NCBI GenBank assembly: GCA_033398695.1 | Contig: CM065814.1 | Coordinates: 105,712,501 to 105,776,500, forward strand | Direction: 5' to 3' | Origin: Orobanche coerulescens | Lineage: Eukaryota; Streptophyta; Magnoliopsida; Lamiales; Orobanchaceae | DNA: 64,000 nucleotides | Part shown: piece after piece, positions 54,818 to 64,000 of the stretch | Layout: the number at the start of each line of letters is the position of its first letter | Position numbering within the stretch: position 1 is the stretch's first letter | The notes under the pieces: generated by a model | The model's database searches: none | Told to the model about the DNA's origin: nothing | What the model saw: the letters and a program-made list of their open reading frames with translations, nothing else | Translations under genes and position numbers: made by a program

Positions 54818-55700
54818 GCAGCGCGATCGGCGCCCGAACGACGATCTCCCGCCCGATCGCCGTTATCAACCTATGAATAATACGATCGGCAGCCGAGCGA
54901 CGATCACCAGTCTTCCAGCCCGAGCGCCGATCATCAAGTTACATCAGCCACCCGGAGGACACGATCGCCATCTACAGTCCAGCATCTAACATGACGGACT
55001 AAGGCACCAAGATTGCCTCCACCGCACATCATAAAGCCATGGTCCTGGTAGTCGATGTAACCGGCTGCTTTGGCCATGCAAGGTCCCTTTGGGCCAAGAT
55101 CGCCCGCCCTTTGTTTAAATACGAGGCCGGCGTAGTCTGAGGGCCCTCCAAAATTAATCAGTGGACACGATCGCCCGCCCTCAAGGTTCACCATCTAAAG
55201 ATGATCTACCCGGATAATGCGACACGTGCCACAACCCCTGTCTCAACGTACACCGTCGAGGTGGAAGCAGAGCTAACAAGCCGCGGAGGTGGAGTTGATT
55301 CATCCGAGGCTGCCCCGCGCAAGGACTCCTCTAGACTGAGACCGCACGCCCTTCGTTTAAATACGAGGCGAGGCGCAGCCTAACAGAGGACCCTCATAAT
55401 AAAGTGAGTCACGAGACACTCAATGTCTTCGCGCACCAAGACACGGTCATGGAGTCGGTCCATCGAACTCCGAGACTGTGCACGGTTCCTCAGCGACGAA
55501 ACAATCAAGTTTCTACGAGGGATCGGCCAATGTTGTTTTTTGCAGGTACAAGACCGAAAGATAGCTAGCCAATCGACCATGATAGCCCAAGTCCAAATCC
55601 AAAGTCGGCTCAACAAGATCGCCCGTCCTCATCTTACACGATCGCCAGCAAGAACCACCTCGCCCCATGTCATCAACATCGGAGCAAGCTGGGGGGCAAT
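54818..55700 (+). other. Non-coding internal part and polypurine tract of the gag-only element
   Basis: No pol similarity in any frame. Words GATCGCC, GATCGGC and CACGATCGCC recur about every 60-100 bp. A segment with CGTTTAAATACGAGGC occurs near 55110 and again at 55350, so part is duplicated. It ends with the purine-rich AGCTGGGGGGCAAT (about 55687-55700) before the 3' LTR. Confidence 0.7.
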
Positions 55701-56827
55701 TGTTGTGTCAAGAATTATACTCTCCGACCGGCGATCGCCTCGGAGATCGGGAGACCTAGCCACTGCCAAGCAGCCGAGGCAGAAGTGCCGACCAACGACC
55801 AGGCGACCAAGCCTTGGCCCAGCAGACAAGATGTATCGGCCAACCGAAGGTCCCAGGACAAGTCCCGGTGCCGAGCGATCGACATCTAATACGATCGTCT
55901 CTCGGTACTTGGCGACCGACTCCTGGCGACCGATTAGCGGACGATCATCTCTCGGCACTTGCCGACCGACCCTTGGTGACCGATCGATGCCGACCTCGGT
56001 GACCAACCAGAGACGACCGCCTGATGCCGATCAGAGCCGATGGCCATCCAGTCGGCAAAGGCCGAGCCTTAGGACAGACACCACGTGCAGAGCCGAGACA
56101 AGATCCGCAATTCACGGATCGTTGACCACAGCCTGTCAGCATCCGTCCACCAGCCGACAAGCCCGCCGAAAGTTGTCAGTAGGACCGCATGTGACAGAGA
56201 CCCCGGACGCATGCTGGCTCCTCATTGGACGGCACAACTGGCTGCCAGCATCTACCTTGGACTTTAGGCCGATAGCCCGTGTGATCGCCCCATTATAATA
56301 TTGGCCGGCAGACGATCGCCCCATTAGTATAATGGCCGGAAGGCGATCGCCCGCCAGAAGACAAGGCACCGCTGCCCCTATATATACAAGGCTCCCTGCA
56401 CTTCAACTCCTCTCGGATTTTTGCTCACTAAGCTCTGCATTATCGCGATTTCAGTACACAATACAGAATCAATAAACAGCACTTGGCTATCTCCAACTCT
56501 TGGCAACAGCTATCATTCGGTACTTACTTCTCTCGGCCTCTCTCATCAAGCAGACGATCGGCAGGGACGAAGAACACCAAGCTTCGCTCAAGAGCCGGAT
56601 TAACAGAGTCTTTTTACACTCATTGTATCTAGATTTCTCACATTAATACTTGTATCCACGAATATTTGTATTAATAACATCTCGCGAGAGCATTCAAGCC
56701 CGGGCCTGACAAATCCGGCAAATCTTGTGTTTATTCATATTCTCTCGGAAGTGCTCCCGCAAATTGTTGTTTGTTGTCCGTCTTCCAGCAGTATTTAATC
56801 TTCGGATAAATATTTTGGGCAACAACA
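55701..56827 (+). repeat. 3' LTR of the gag-only element
   Basis: The pair of 52333-53459, same length. Differences are scattered substitutions without indels, mostly transitions. The long open frame 55423-56298 crosses the polypurine tract into this LTR and is not a gene. Confidence 0.88.
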
Positions 56828-56832
56828 ATAAC

Positions 56833-57249
56833 CTCAATTGATCATCACGTAACATCCTTCAATCCAGCGAATCAAGGCAAGTTTTCTTAAAATCTAGTTT
56901 TGGGGATTTTGTTCGATTTGTCCGTTAAATCCGTTTTAACTCAGAATAGTGATGTATTTATGATTTTTAAACAATATTATGTCGAATTCCTTGCTGTTCC
57001 ACGGTTGAATCGCCGAGGATTCGTCGTTTTATTGAGTATCTTATCGACGCCTTGAAGGTGTTCGATAAAATGTCGCAAAGCGGATTCGAGCGTTCTACGA
57101 TTATTCTTCCTCGTTCGTTCGTTAATTTATTGATGGTATGATGTTAGGGTCAGATTTCTCGCAAAGAATTCGAGTTGGAACCCTTCCGTTCGTTGTCTTC
57201 TTCGGGGTCCGAGCTTCCCGGTCGAATCGTGTTCTTCGGAGTATTCGGT
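56833..57249 (+). repeat. LTR-I, right part
   Basis: Continues LTR-I after the gag-only insertion. It has plus-strand sequence CCAGCGAATCAAGGC, TTTTGGGGATTTTG and TCGTTCGTTCG, the inverted counterpart of the LTR-B segment 31840-32200. The expected GGGTGTTACA end is missing because element D begins at 57250. Confidence 0.65.
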
Positions 57250-59985
57250 TGTAACACCCCCAATCCGCTCAGGGATATTACACGCCGTAGAACCTTTCCT
57301 CAAGGATCTACCAGGCTAGTAACAACAAACGAACAACTCGACAATGCCTTTAAGGCTAAAAAGACTCAGTAGACCGATTTGGCCTTTCAATAAAAACATA
57401 CAACTCTAACACATTACATGCCCACGCAGGGGTCGAATACAAAATGCTCCCGTACAACGGGGAAAATATAGCAGCGGAAAATAAAGTACAACTGAACCAA
57501 TAAACAAAGTACGGTTCCTCATGTGATTAGTATCGATCATCCTTCATCATCCTTCGTGCCGAACCTGTGTTATGCTCCAAAACCTGAATGCAAAAATAGA
57601 CATCCACCCCCCGAATACTCGGGGGTTAGCAAAACTCCACTGTTTTGCTAGTGCAAGGACAAAGTGCAAATACGAGCCATACAATTCACATTCCACGAAT
57701 AACAATAACCAAGAATCCTCAAAGATCCAAAAGTAACGAAAAGTACTTCCCGAGGCAAGAGTTTGGTAAAACATTCCAAAACCGAAAGATCACAAATCAA
57801 AAGAAACAATTTATAAAACAGTTTAAAATGCCATCGGGAGTTTTAATAGAAAACAATTTAGGATTTCCTAATCCTTCTCTTTCCAAAAATCAACAGAGGT
57901 CACAGCCCAAAGGTTTTGTTTTCGCAAATAGAAAACCGACAACAATTCACAGGGCCAGAGCCCAACATCACGTGGCCTCGACGGACATAAAAATCAACAA
58001 AACATAATCGCGCACGCGCATCGCCTAAAACTGGGACGAAGCCACAAATCCCACTCGAGGCCTCGAAGGACCCTCCCGAGCTGGCTAGCTAAACAAATCA
58101 CACACATGCATCGCCTAGGACCGGGACGAAGCCACAAATCCCACTCGACGCCTCGAAGGACCCTCCCGAGCTGGCTAGCTAAACAAATCACACACAAATC
58201 ACAACCATAAGTTATCCCGGCATCGGGCTAACAAGCCATGAACCTCGGAGTCCCCGCAAGACATACCCGATGATAACCCCACTAGTTATCCCGGCATCGG
58301 GCTAACAAGCCACGAACCTCGGAGTCCCCGCAAGACATACCCGGATTGGATAACCCTACGGTCTCGCCCGACCCATACTAGCAAGTATGGATCCCGGAGA
58401 TTCAACAATCCTACCCGGAGGCACATCACGTATAACAAGCAGACAACAATAATCGATTATGAAACGAAACAACATTAAGCATCGCAACCTCCTTTCAAAG
58501 GAGTAACAACTAACAACACATCATGTCAAACCGCAATACACTGAAATGAAGCCATATATGTACACACGCATTATCAAACACCACATCAACTCCAAACATA
58601 TCCAAAAGATACACGTAGTCACTTACAACCCACACACTTACAAAACACACGCGTTTTGAAAGAGAGACTTTAGCAAGGCTAATCGAATCTTTTGAAAATA
58701 ATTTTCAAATGACCAAACAAACACATTTAGACGATCACCAATTATCATATCCACAAAACAAGAATTATATGGACAAGGTACTTGCCTCGAATAAGAACAA
58801 CGCGGAGAATCGACCGAAGTAGGTTGGCCCGAACCGACTACGAACCCGCCGACTCCACCGATCGCCAACTCACGTTCATAAACTATGAAGGACAATAACA
58901 ACGATGAAATGAATTCCATAACACGACTCAAAGCCGTTGAATTCAAAGAACGAACGACGAATGTTCAAGTGTTTTCCCCAAAACGGCCAAGAATACGATT
59001 CGTCCCGACAAAACACGAAAACGGAATTCCAAGTTGAAATATGGATATACAATCCATAGAATATATTTAACAACATCATTTAACCATAATCGATCCATCA
59101 AAAACGTATGAAAAACGAGATCGAGGACAAATCCCCCAAAAAGTCGATTTGAAGGAAATCAAGAAATATACTTCGATTCGACGAAGAACAATTGATTAAA
59201 TGATGTTAAACACAAGAATAATACCAAGATTAATCATACCCATCATGAATTAATCAACAACACGGAACGAATCGGACGAAAATGCAAAAACCCCCAAATT
59301 CACGAAATTACGGTTCTAAGGAAGATTACCTTGATTCGCTGGATCAAAGGATGATAACGGATGATTGATTGATGTTATAACCTCAAGAACTTCATGGATT
59401 TGTTGTTAAACAACATGGCTTCAAGATTACCAAGACCACATCCGCGGAAGAGAAAGGAAAGATTGAGAAAAATGGCCAAAAACCCGTCTGCAGGGCCATA
59501 AATAGGCTGCACAGTGTGCCGCGGCCCAGCGGGAGTGTGCCGCGGCACACGGCCAAATCTGCCCCCAGTGATCGGCATGCGCCACGGCCCTGCCGGCATG
59601 CGCCGCGGCACACGGTACAGGCTGCTCGGCCAAATCTGGAAAATGAGAGTGACTTAGCTATTTCGACTATAACTCACTCGTCCGGACTCCGATTGACTCA
59701 CCGTTTGAACCATTGGAAAGCTAACTCGATGATTTATGATATTGAAAAGATTCAGAATTTTTGGAGTTTCCAAAAATTAATGGTGATCCAACAAAGTCGA
59801 ACTCATACGTGGAAAAGTCGCTAAAGAACACAGAATTCAACAGAACGACACCGAAACGAACTCGGATGACAAAAAGTGTAGAATTAATCATTCTCAGAAT
59901 GACGAAACGGTCATGAGCAAGTCGTCAAAACGGACTTCCGCCGAAAAAAAAGAAATTACCGGAAATCGAAATTACGGGTATTACA
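57250..59985 (-). repeat. LTR-D copy 1
   Basis: 2736 bp, TGTAACACCC to GGGTATTACA. It holds two tandem duplications: about 90 bp (GCATCGCC..GGGACGAAGCC, at 58018 and 58108) and 74 bp (AGTTATCCCGGCATCGGG, at 58210 and 58284). The TATA box CTATTTATGG is at 59496-59505 (minus), next to a CCGCGG-type array at 59516-59615. The last 175 bp nearly match LTR-B. Confidence 0.9.
59516..59615. repeat. GTGCCGCGGCAC array in LTR-D
   Basis: Five copies of GTGCCGCGGCCC, GTGCCGCGGCAC or ATGCGCCACGGCCC, the first 10 bp from the TATA box. The word is the same as in LTR-H at 20398-20740, although the rest of LTR-D is related to LTR-B, which uses TAGCGTGCGCTA instead. Confidence 0.85.
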
Positions 59986-62693
59986 TTCTACCCTCCTTAA
60001 AAGAAGTTTCGTCCCGAAACTTAAAATAAGTAGGGAGAAGCAATATCCCCTGCCAGGAAAACTCGACGAGATACGAAAAAACCGAAAACTCGCGCCCGAC
60101 GGCGAAGCGCTGCAAGGAATGCAAAGAGACATACGGCGTGAAAACACGCTCCACGACGACCAACACAACGTCGCCGTTAGGAATATAATAAAACCAACAA
60201 ATGACAAGCGTCATCAAACGGATAATATAGTCAAGTCAATTATCCGAACATTCACAAAACACAACGAAGGAAAATCAATATGATTGACGGACCCAATGGT
60301 ACATCAATCAAAACGCGAGCCAAACGCTGAACAAATACGGAATTCCATTGCCCAAGGGTTAGAAGATCGAAAACGAGACTAATTTCCCGAACTTAAGGGA
60401 ATTAGGAAGGAGCCTGAACGCTCAACAATCACAAAACGAGAACAAAAACCGAACAAACAAACGACCGAGACAACAAAAATCGAACAATCATGTCCGAAAC
60501 ACGAAGGAAAGTAAAACTCAAACAACAACTCCCAGGATGATCTGGTGAGAACTACAAGACATGCATTCCCATAAGATCCACAGGAAAGGGAATAGCGATT
60601 GAAAAGTCACAACGACAAACGAGTTATTCCAAAACAATACCACACTCGTTCGATCAACAAAAGCAAGGGATAGGGAAAGTTCAGAAAATGTCAACGAACA
60701 TAAACGAGACGACAGAGTCGAAAATACAGAAATTCAAAATCCAATCCACGTCGAATAGAAGAGCTAGTAGAACCAAAGGGTGTTACTTACGAACACGGTT
60801 CACAAAAATCGAACCGAACTCGAAAAAGTTACAGCGATAACCAGATCGACCCAAAACAAGATCACAGCTCGTTCGGACGATGAAACCGAAATACAGAACA
60901 AGTTCAGAAAGTATCAACGAACACGAGCGAGTCGATAGACATGAGAAAGAGGAAATGCGGAAGTCAAAAATGATACGGGCATTACATTCGACCTCTTATA
61001 AAAGAAATGTCGTTCCCGCAACTCACAACAACGGGAGTAAGGTGACAACACAAAAAGCAAACGACAGAAACATCTCCCATTGGCCTCTCAGAGCCGATCC
61101 TCATATCTGTACTGAAGTTCGCGCCCCGAAAGACTCAGAACCCAACTCGCAAAACTGGATCCTGTGTCTCTCGGGTCCACACTTGAAAAGCGTTACTGAC
61201 GAGAAGGACAATTTGCGCATACATGCCCCCGGCACAACACGTTCGAAATGCCTCGGATCGGCATATCATAAATCCAGATGCTAAATACAATGGAACATAA
61301 CACCGCAAAACAACATACCGGAGATGCCAACTCAGCATAACATATCAACATATATAAAAATCACAACAACAGCATCGTTCGACGATTACAACGGCCCGAA
61401 CGATAGCCAGCACACAATCATAAACATCATGAAACAATCACCAATGTGCATAAACGCACAAAAATCCAAGCTTTAACAGCTCACATAGGTGCGATAACAC
61501 GCAAGCCATCACGAAATGACAACATCAAATATCATCATCACACCTCCTAGAACGGGCTAACAAAACATATGCGTGGCGAACGACTCAATGTTCACACCAC
61601 CAATTCAATCACAATTCAGAGGGTTAACACCCTAACAACAATACCAACATCGTACACACCTTCTCCGACCACAAGCATGAAATGATGGGTTTTAAAAACG
61701 AAACCACCTTTTGAAAATAGTTTGGAAACACCAGTTGATCTTGAGTATCACTTTACAAAAAGTAGTGCAAACATTGTTATCGAGACGTTGAAAATCATCT
61801 TGCGTTTGAACAAAAATGAGGACACCTTCTCTTAGTGAAAAACTTTCAGAATATTCGACCCTCGGGTCTAAGTAAAAGTGTTTATAAAACATTGAAAGTA
61901 TCTCAAAACATTTTGGGTCCTCGAGGTAGAAGAATTTTGAAACATATTGTGGCACCTTGGATATACCACGAGAAAATAATTCATTTTAAACGTACGTCTC
62001 GAAATTTATTTTCTAGGATACTCGAGGTTTTCGAAAATAATTCAACGGGCTAGAATGCCCAAAAATTTCAGGTAATTATACGGAACATTATAGCGCCGTG
62101 GGTCCCGCGCCGGAACCCACCAGGATAAAACCATTTACAAAAACGCCAAAAAGGCCGATGACGGTAATATTTCAAAAACTCACAAAAGCCATTTACAAAA
62201 TACTAAATACCGTCATAAGAATTTCGCCAAAATGATCAAGGCCACAATGCCAAAAACTCGGCTAAGGGAATCGATTTTCGAAATAAAACTCAGTCGGTAA
62301 AATACCGACAGCCATTACAAAAGGACTCACGCAGCGGATAAAAGAAATATAGTTCGACATGCACAATCCAGCAACAATACTCTTCATACGAACGAAATAT
62401 GAGATTCAAATAACCACATATCACGAAATCAAAATCCATAAGGGGATTCCATCAGTTAACAAATAATCATAAAAATAGCCCGTGTCACACGAGGCACAAC
62501 ACAAAGAAGGGAGACTTACATCCACAGGTCGCACGAAGATGATGATCGCCCCACGATACTAATCATGACCAACAAACTCAGACGACGCATCGCGACACGA
62601 CTTAGTCAGATAAAATACGACGAGACTAAAACTCAACAGACACCACTGACCCGACAGCCTAGGTTTCCACAACCTAAGCTCCGATACCATTTA
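59986..62693 (-). other. Internal region of element D, non-coding, with an LTR-C-like piece
   Basis: Starts with a polypurine tract complement and ends with the primer site (62678-62689). No retroelement protein is seen; open frames are short and without motifs. At about 62070-62350 it matches the first 300 bp of LTR-C (AAGGCCGATGACGGTAATAT, AATGATCAAGGCCACAATG, ACGCAGCGGATAAAAG). This is the same relative place that LTR-C holds in the B/C array, close to the primer site. Confidence 0.75.
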
Positions 62694-64000
62694 TGTAACA
62701 CCCCCAATCCGCTCAGGAATATTACACGCCGTAGAACCTTTCCTTAAGGATCTACCAGGCTAGTAACAACAAACGAACAACTCGACAATGCCTTTAAGTC
62801 TAAAAAGACTCAGTAGACCGATTTGGCCTTTCAATAAAAACATACAACTCTAACACATTACATGCCCACGCAGGGGTCGAATACAAAATGCTCCCATACA
62901 ACGGGGAAAATATAGCAGTGGAAAATAAAGTACAACTGAACCAATAAATAAAGTACGGTTCCTCATGTGATTAGTATCGATCATCTTTCATCATCCTTCG
63001 TGCCGACCCTGTGTTATGCTCCAAAACCTGAATGCAAAAATAGACATCCACCCCCCGAATACTCGGGGGTTAGCAAAACTCCACTGTTTTGCTAGTGCAA
63101 GGACAAAGTGCAAATACGAGCCATACAATTCACATTCCACGAATAACAATAACCAGGAATCCTCAAAGATCCAAAAGTAACGAAAAGTACTTCCCAAGGC
63201 ACGAGTTTGGTAAAACATTCCAAAACCGAAAGATCACAAATCAAAAGAAACAATTTATAAAATAGTTTAAAATGCCATCGGGAGTTTTAATAGAAAACAA
63301 TTTAGGATTTCCGAATCCTTCTCTTTCCAAAAATCAACAGAGGTCACAGCCCAAAGGTTTTGTTTTCGCAAATAAAAAACCGACAGCAATTCACAGGGCC
63401 AGAGCCCAACATCACGTGTCCTCGACGGACATAAAAATCAACAAAACATAATCGCGCACGCGCATCGCCTAGGACTGGGACGAAGCCACAAATCCCACTC
63501 GAGGCCTCGAAGGACCCTCCCGAGCTGGCTAGCTAAACAAATCACACACATGCATCGCCTAGGACCGGGACGAAGCCACAAATCCCACTCGAGGCCTCGA
63601 AGGACCATCCCGAGCTGGCTAGCTAAACAAATCACACACAAATCACAACCATAAGTTATCCCGGCATCGGGATAACAAGCCACGAACCTCGGAGTCCCCG
63701 CAAGACATACCCGATGTTAACCCCACTAGTTATCCCGGCATCGGGCTAACAAACCACGAACCTCGGAGTCCCCGCAAGACATACCCGGATTGGATAACCC
63801 TACGGTCTCGCCCGACCCATACTAGCAAGTATGGATCCTGGAGATTCAATAATCCTACCCGGAGGCACATCACGTATAACAAGCACACAACAATAATCGA
63901 TTATGAAACGAAACAACATTAATCATCGCAACCTCCTTTCAAAGGAGTAACAACTAACATCACATCATGTCAAACCGCAATACACTGAAATGAAGCCATA
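62694..64000 (-). repeat. LTR-D copy 2 (cut by window end)
   Basis: Near-identical to 57250-58560 including both tandem duplications. It is the 5' LTR in element orientation. The promoter and palindrome array of this copy lie beyond 64000. Confidence 0.88.

Larger units (their letters stand above)
52333..56827 (+). mobile_element. Gag-only LTR retrotransposon (TR-GAG type) with perfect TSD
   Basis: Two 1127-bp LTRs (52333-53459 and 55701-56827) flank a 2.2-kb internal region, with a perfect duplication ATAAC (52328-52332 and 56828-56832). A primer site TTGGCGCTAGAAGAAGGGG follows the 5' LTR, and a polypurine tract AGCTGGGGGGCAAT precedes the 3' LTR. The only gene is an uninterrupted gag. I counted about 30 differences between the LTRs, roughly 97% identity. 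This matches the described class of terminal-repeat elements with a GAG domain and no pol. The primer-site type suggests the Tat-like branch of Ty3/gypsy. Confidence 0.88.
57250..64000 (-). mobile_element. Non-autonomous LTR retrotransposon D (runs off the window)
   Basis: Minus orientation. LTR-D1 57250-59985, internal region 59986-62693, and LTR-D2 from 62694 to beyond 64000. The polypurine complement TTCTACCCTCC follows LTR-D1, and the primer site TGGTATCGGAGC (minus, 62678-62689) precedes LTR-D2. There is no gag or pol. It shares its outer LTR segment with LTR-B and its primer-site leader with elements A and B, so it is probably mobilised by an A-like chromovirus. The right target duplication is outside the window. 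Confidence 0.85.

Noticed and set aside
55423..56298. 291-codon open frame
   Set aside because: It crosses the polypurine tract into the 3' LTR of the gag-only element. The corresponding part of the 5' LTR is open only because the LTRs are alike.

Overview
The window is repeat-dense nuclear DNA from a flowering plant, probably a eudicot. The evidence is plant-type Ty3/gypsy chromovirus and Ty1/copia remnants with iMet-tRNA primer sites, CACTA elements with a Ptta/En-Spm-type transposase gene, Helitron-like copies, a tRNA-derived SINE, hAT-like MITEs, and one fragment that looks like a host gene. I see no rRNA or tRNA gene and no intact host gene. The species cannot be named from this sequence.

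Layout. 1-3158: low-copy sequence holding an hAT-like MITE (392-927) and, on the minus strand, an exon resembling a Rad60/SUMO-like-domain protein (2600-2820). 3164-12169: full-length minus-strand Ty3/gypsy chromovirus (family A, TSD ATTAC) inserted in that locus; 12175-13040 looks like the 5' part of the same host gene. 13040-16500: fragments of a CACTA end, an LTR (G) and copia. 17091-18594: two head-to-tail Helitron-like copies. 18850-19092: SINE. 19269-20760: minus-strand LTR pieces (TRIM-like plus LTR-H). 20811-27309: two decayed plus-strand copia pol regions fused near 23027.

27752-50008 is a nested stack that can be unravelled. CACTA element 1 (27752-28770, resuming 46758-48070) carries a transposase gene on the minus strand. 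A plus-strand solo LTR (F) interrupts it, and F is in turn interrupted by a 15.6-kb array (31032-46602, TSD TGTGT) of two alternating LTR types in the order B-C-B-C-B. CACTA element 2 (from 48071) sits in the upstream part of the same transposase gene.

50009-64000: LTR-E, a plus-strand LTR (I) interrupted by a gag-only LTR retrotransposon with an open gag frame and perfect TSD (52333-56827), and non-autonomous element D (57250 to beyond the window end).

The most striking signal is shared by at least eight LTR types. Each carries an array of short CpG-containing palindromic words (TTAGCGTGCGCTAA, TTACGGCCGTAA, GTGCCGCGGCAC, TTACGTACGTAA or a looser GC-rich word) whose first copy lies a few to about 25 bp upstream of the LTR's TATA box. 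Unrelated internal regions share the same word, and otherwise similar LTRs differ in it. I read this as a modular proximal-promoter device. All coding parts of the LTR elements except the gag-only ORF are broken, so the region acts as a nest of non-autonomous or dead elements.
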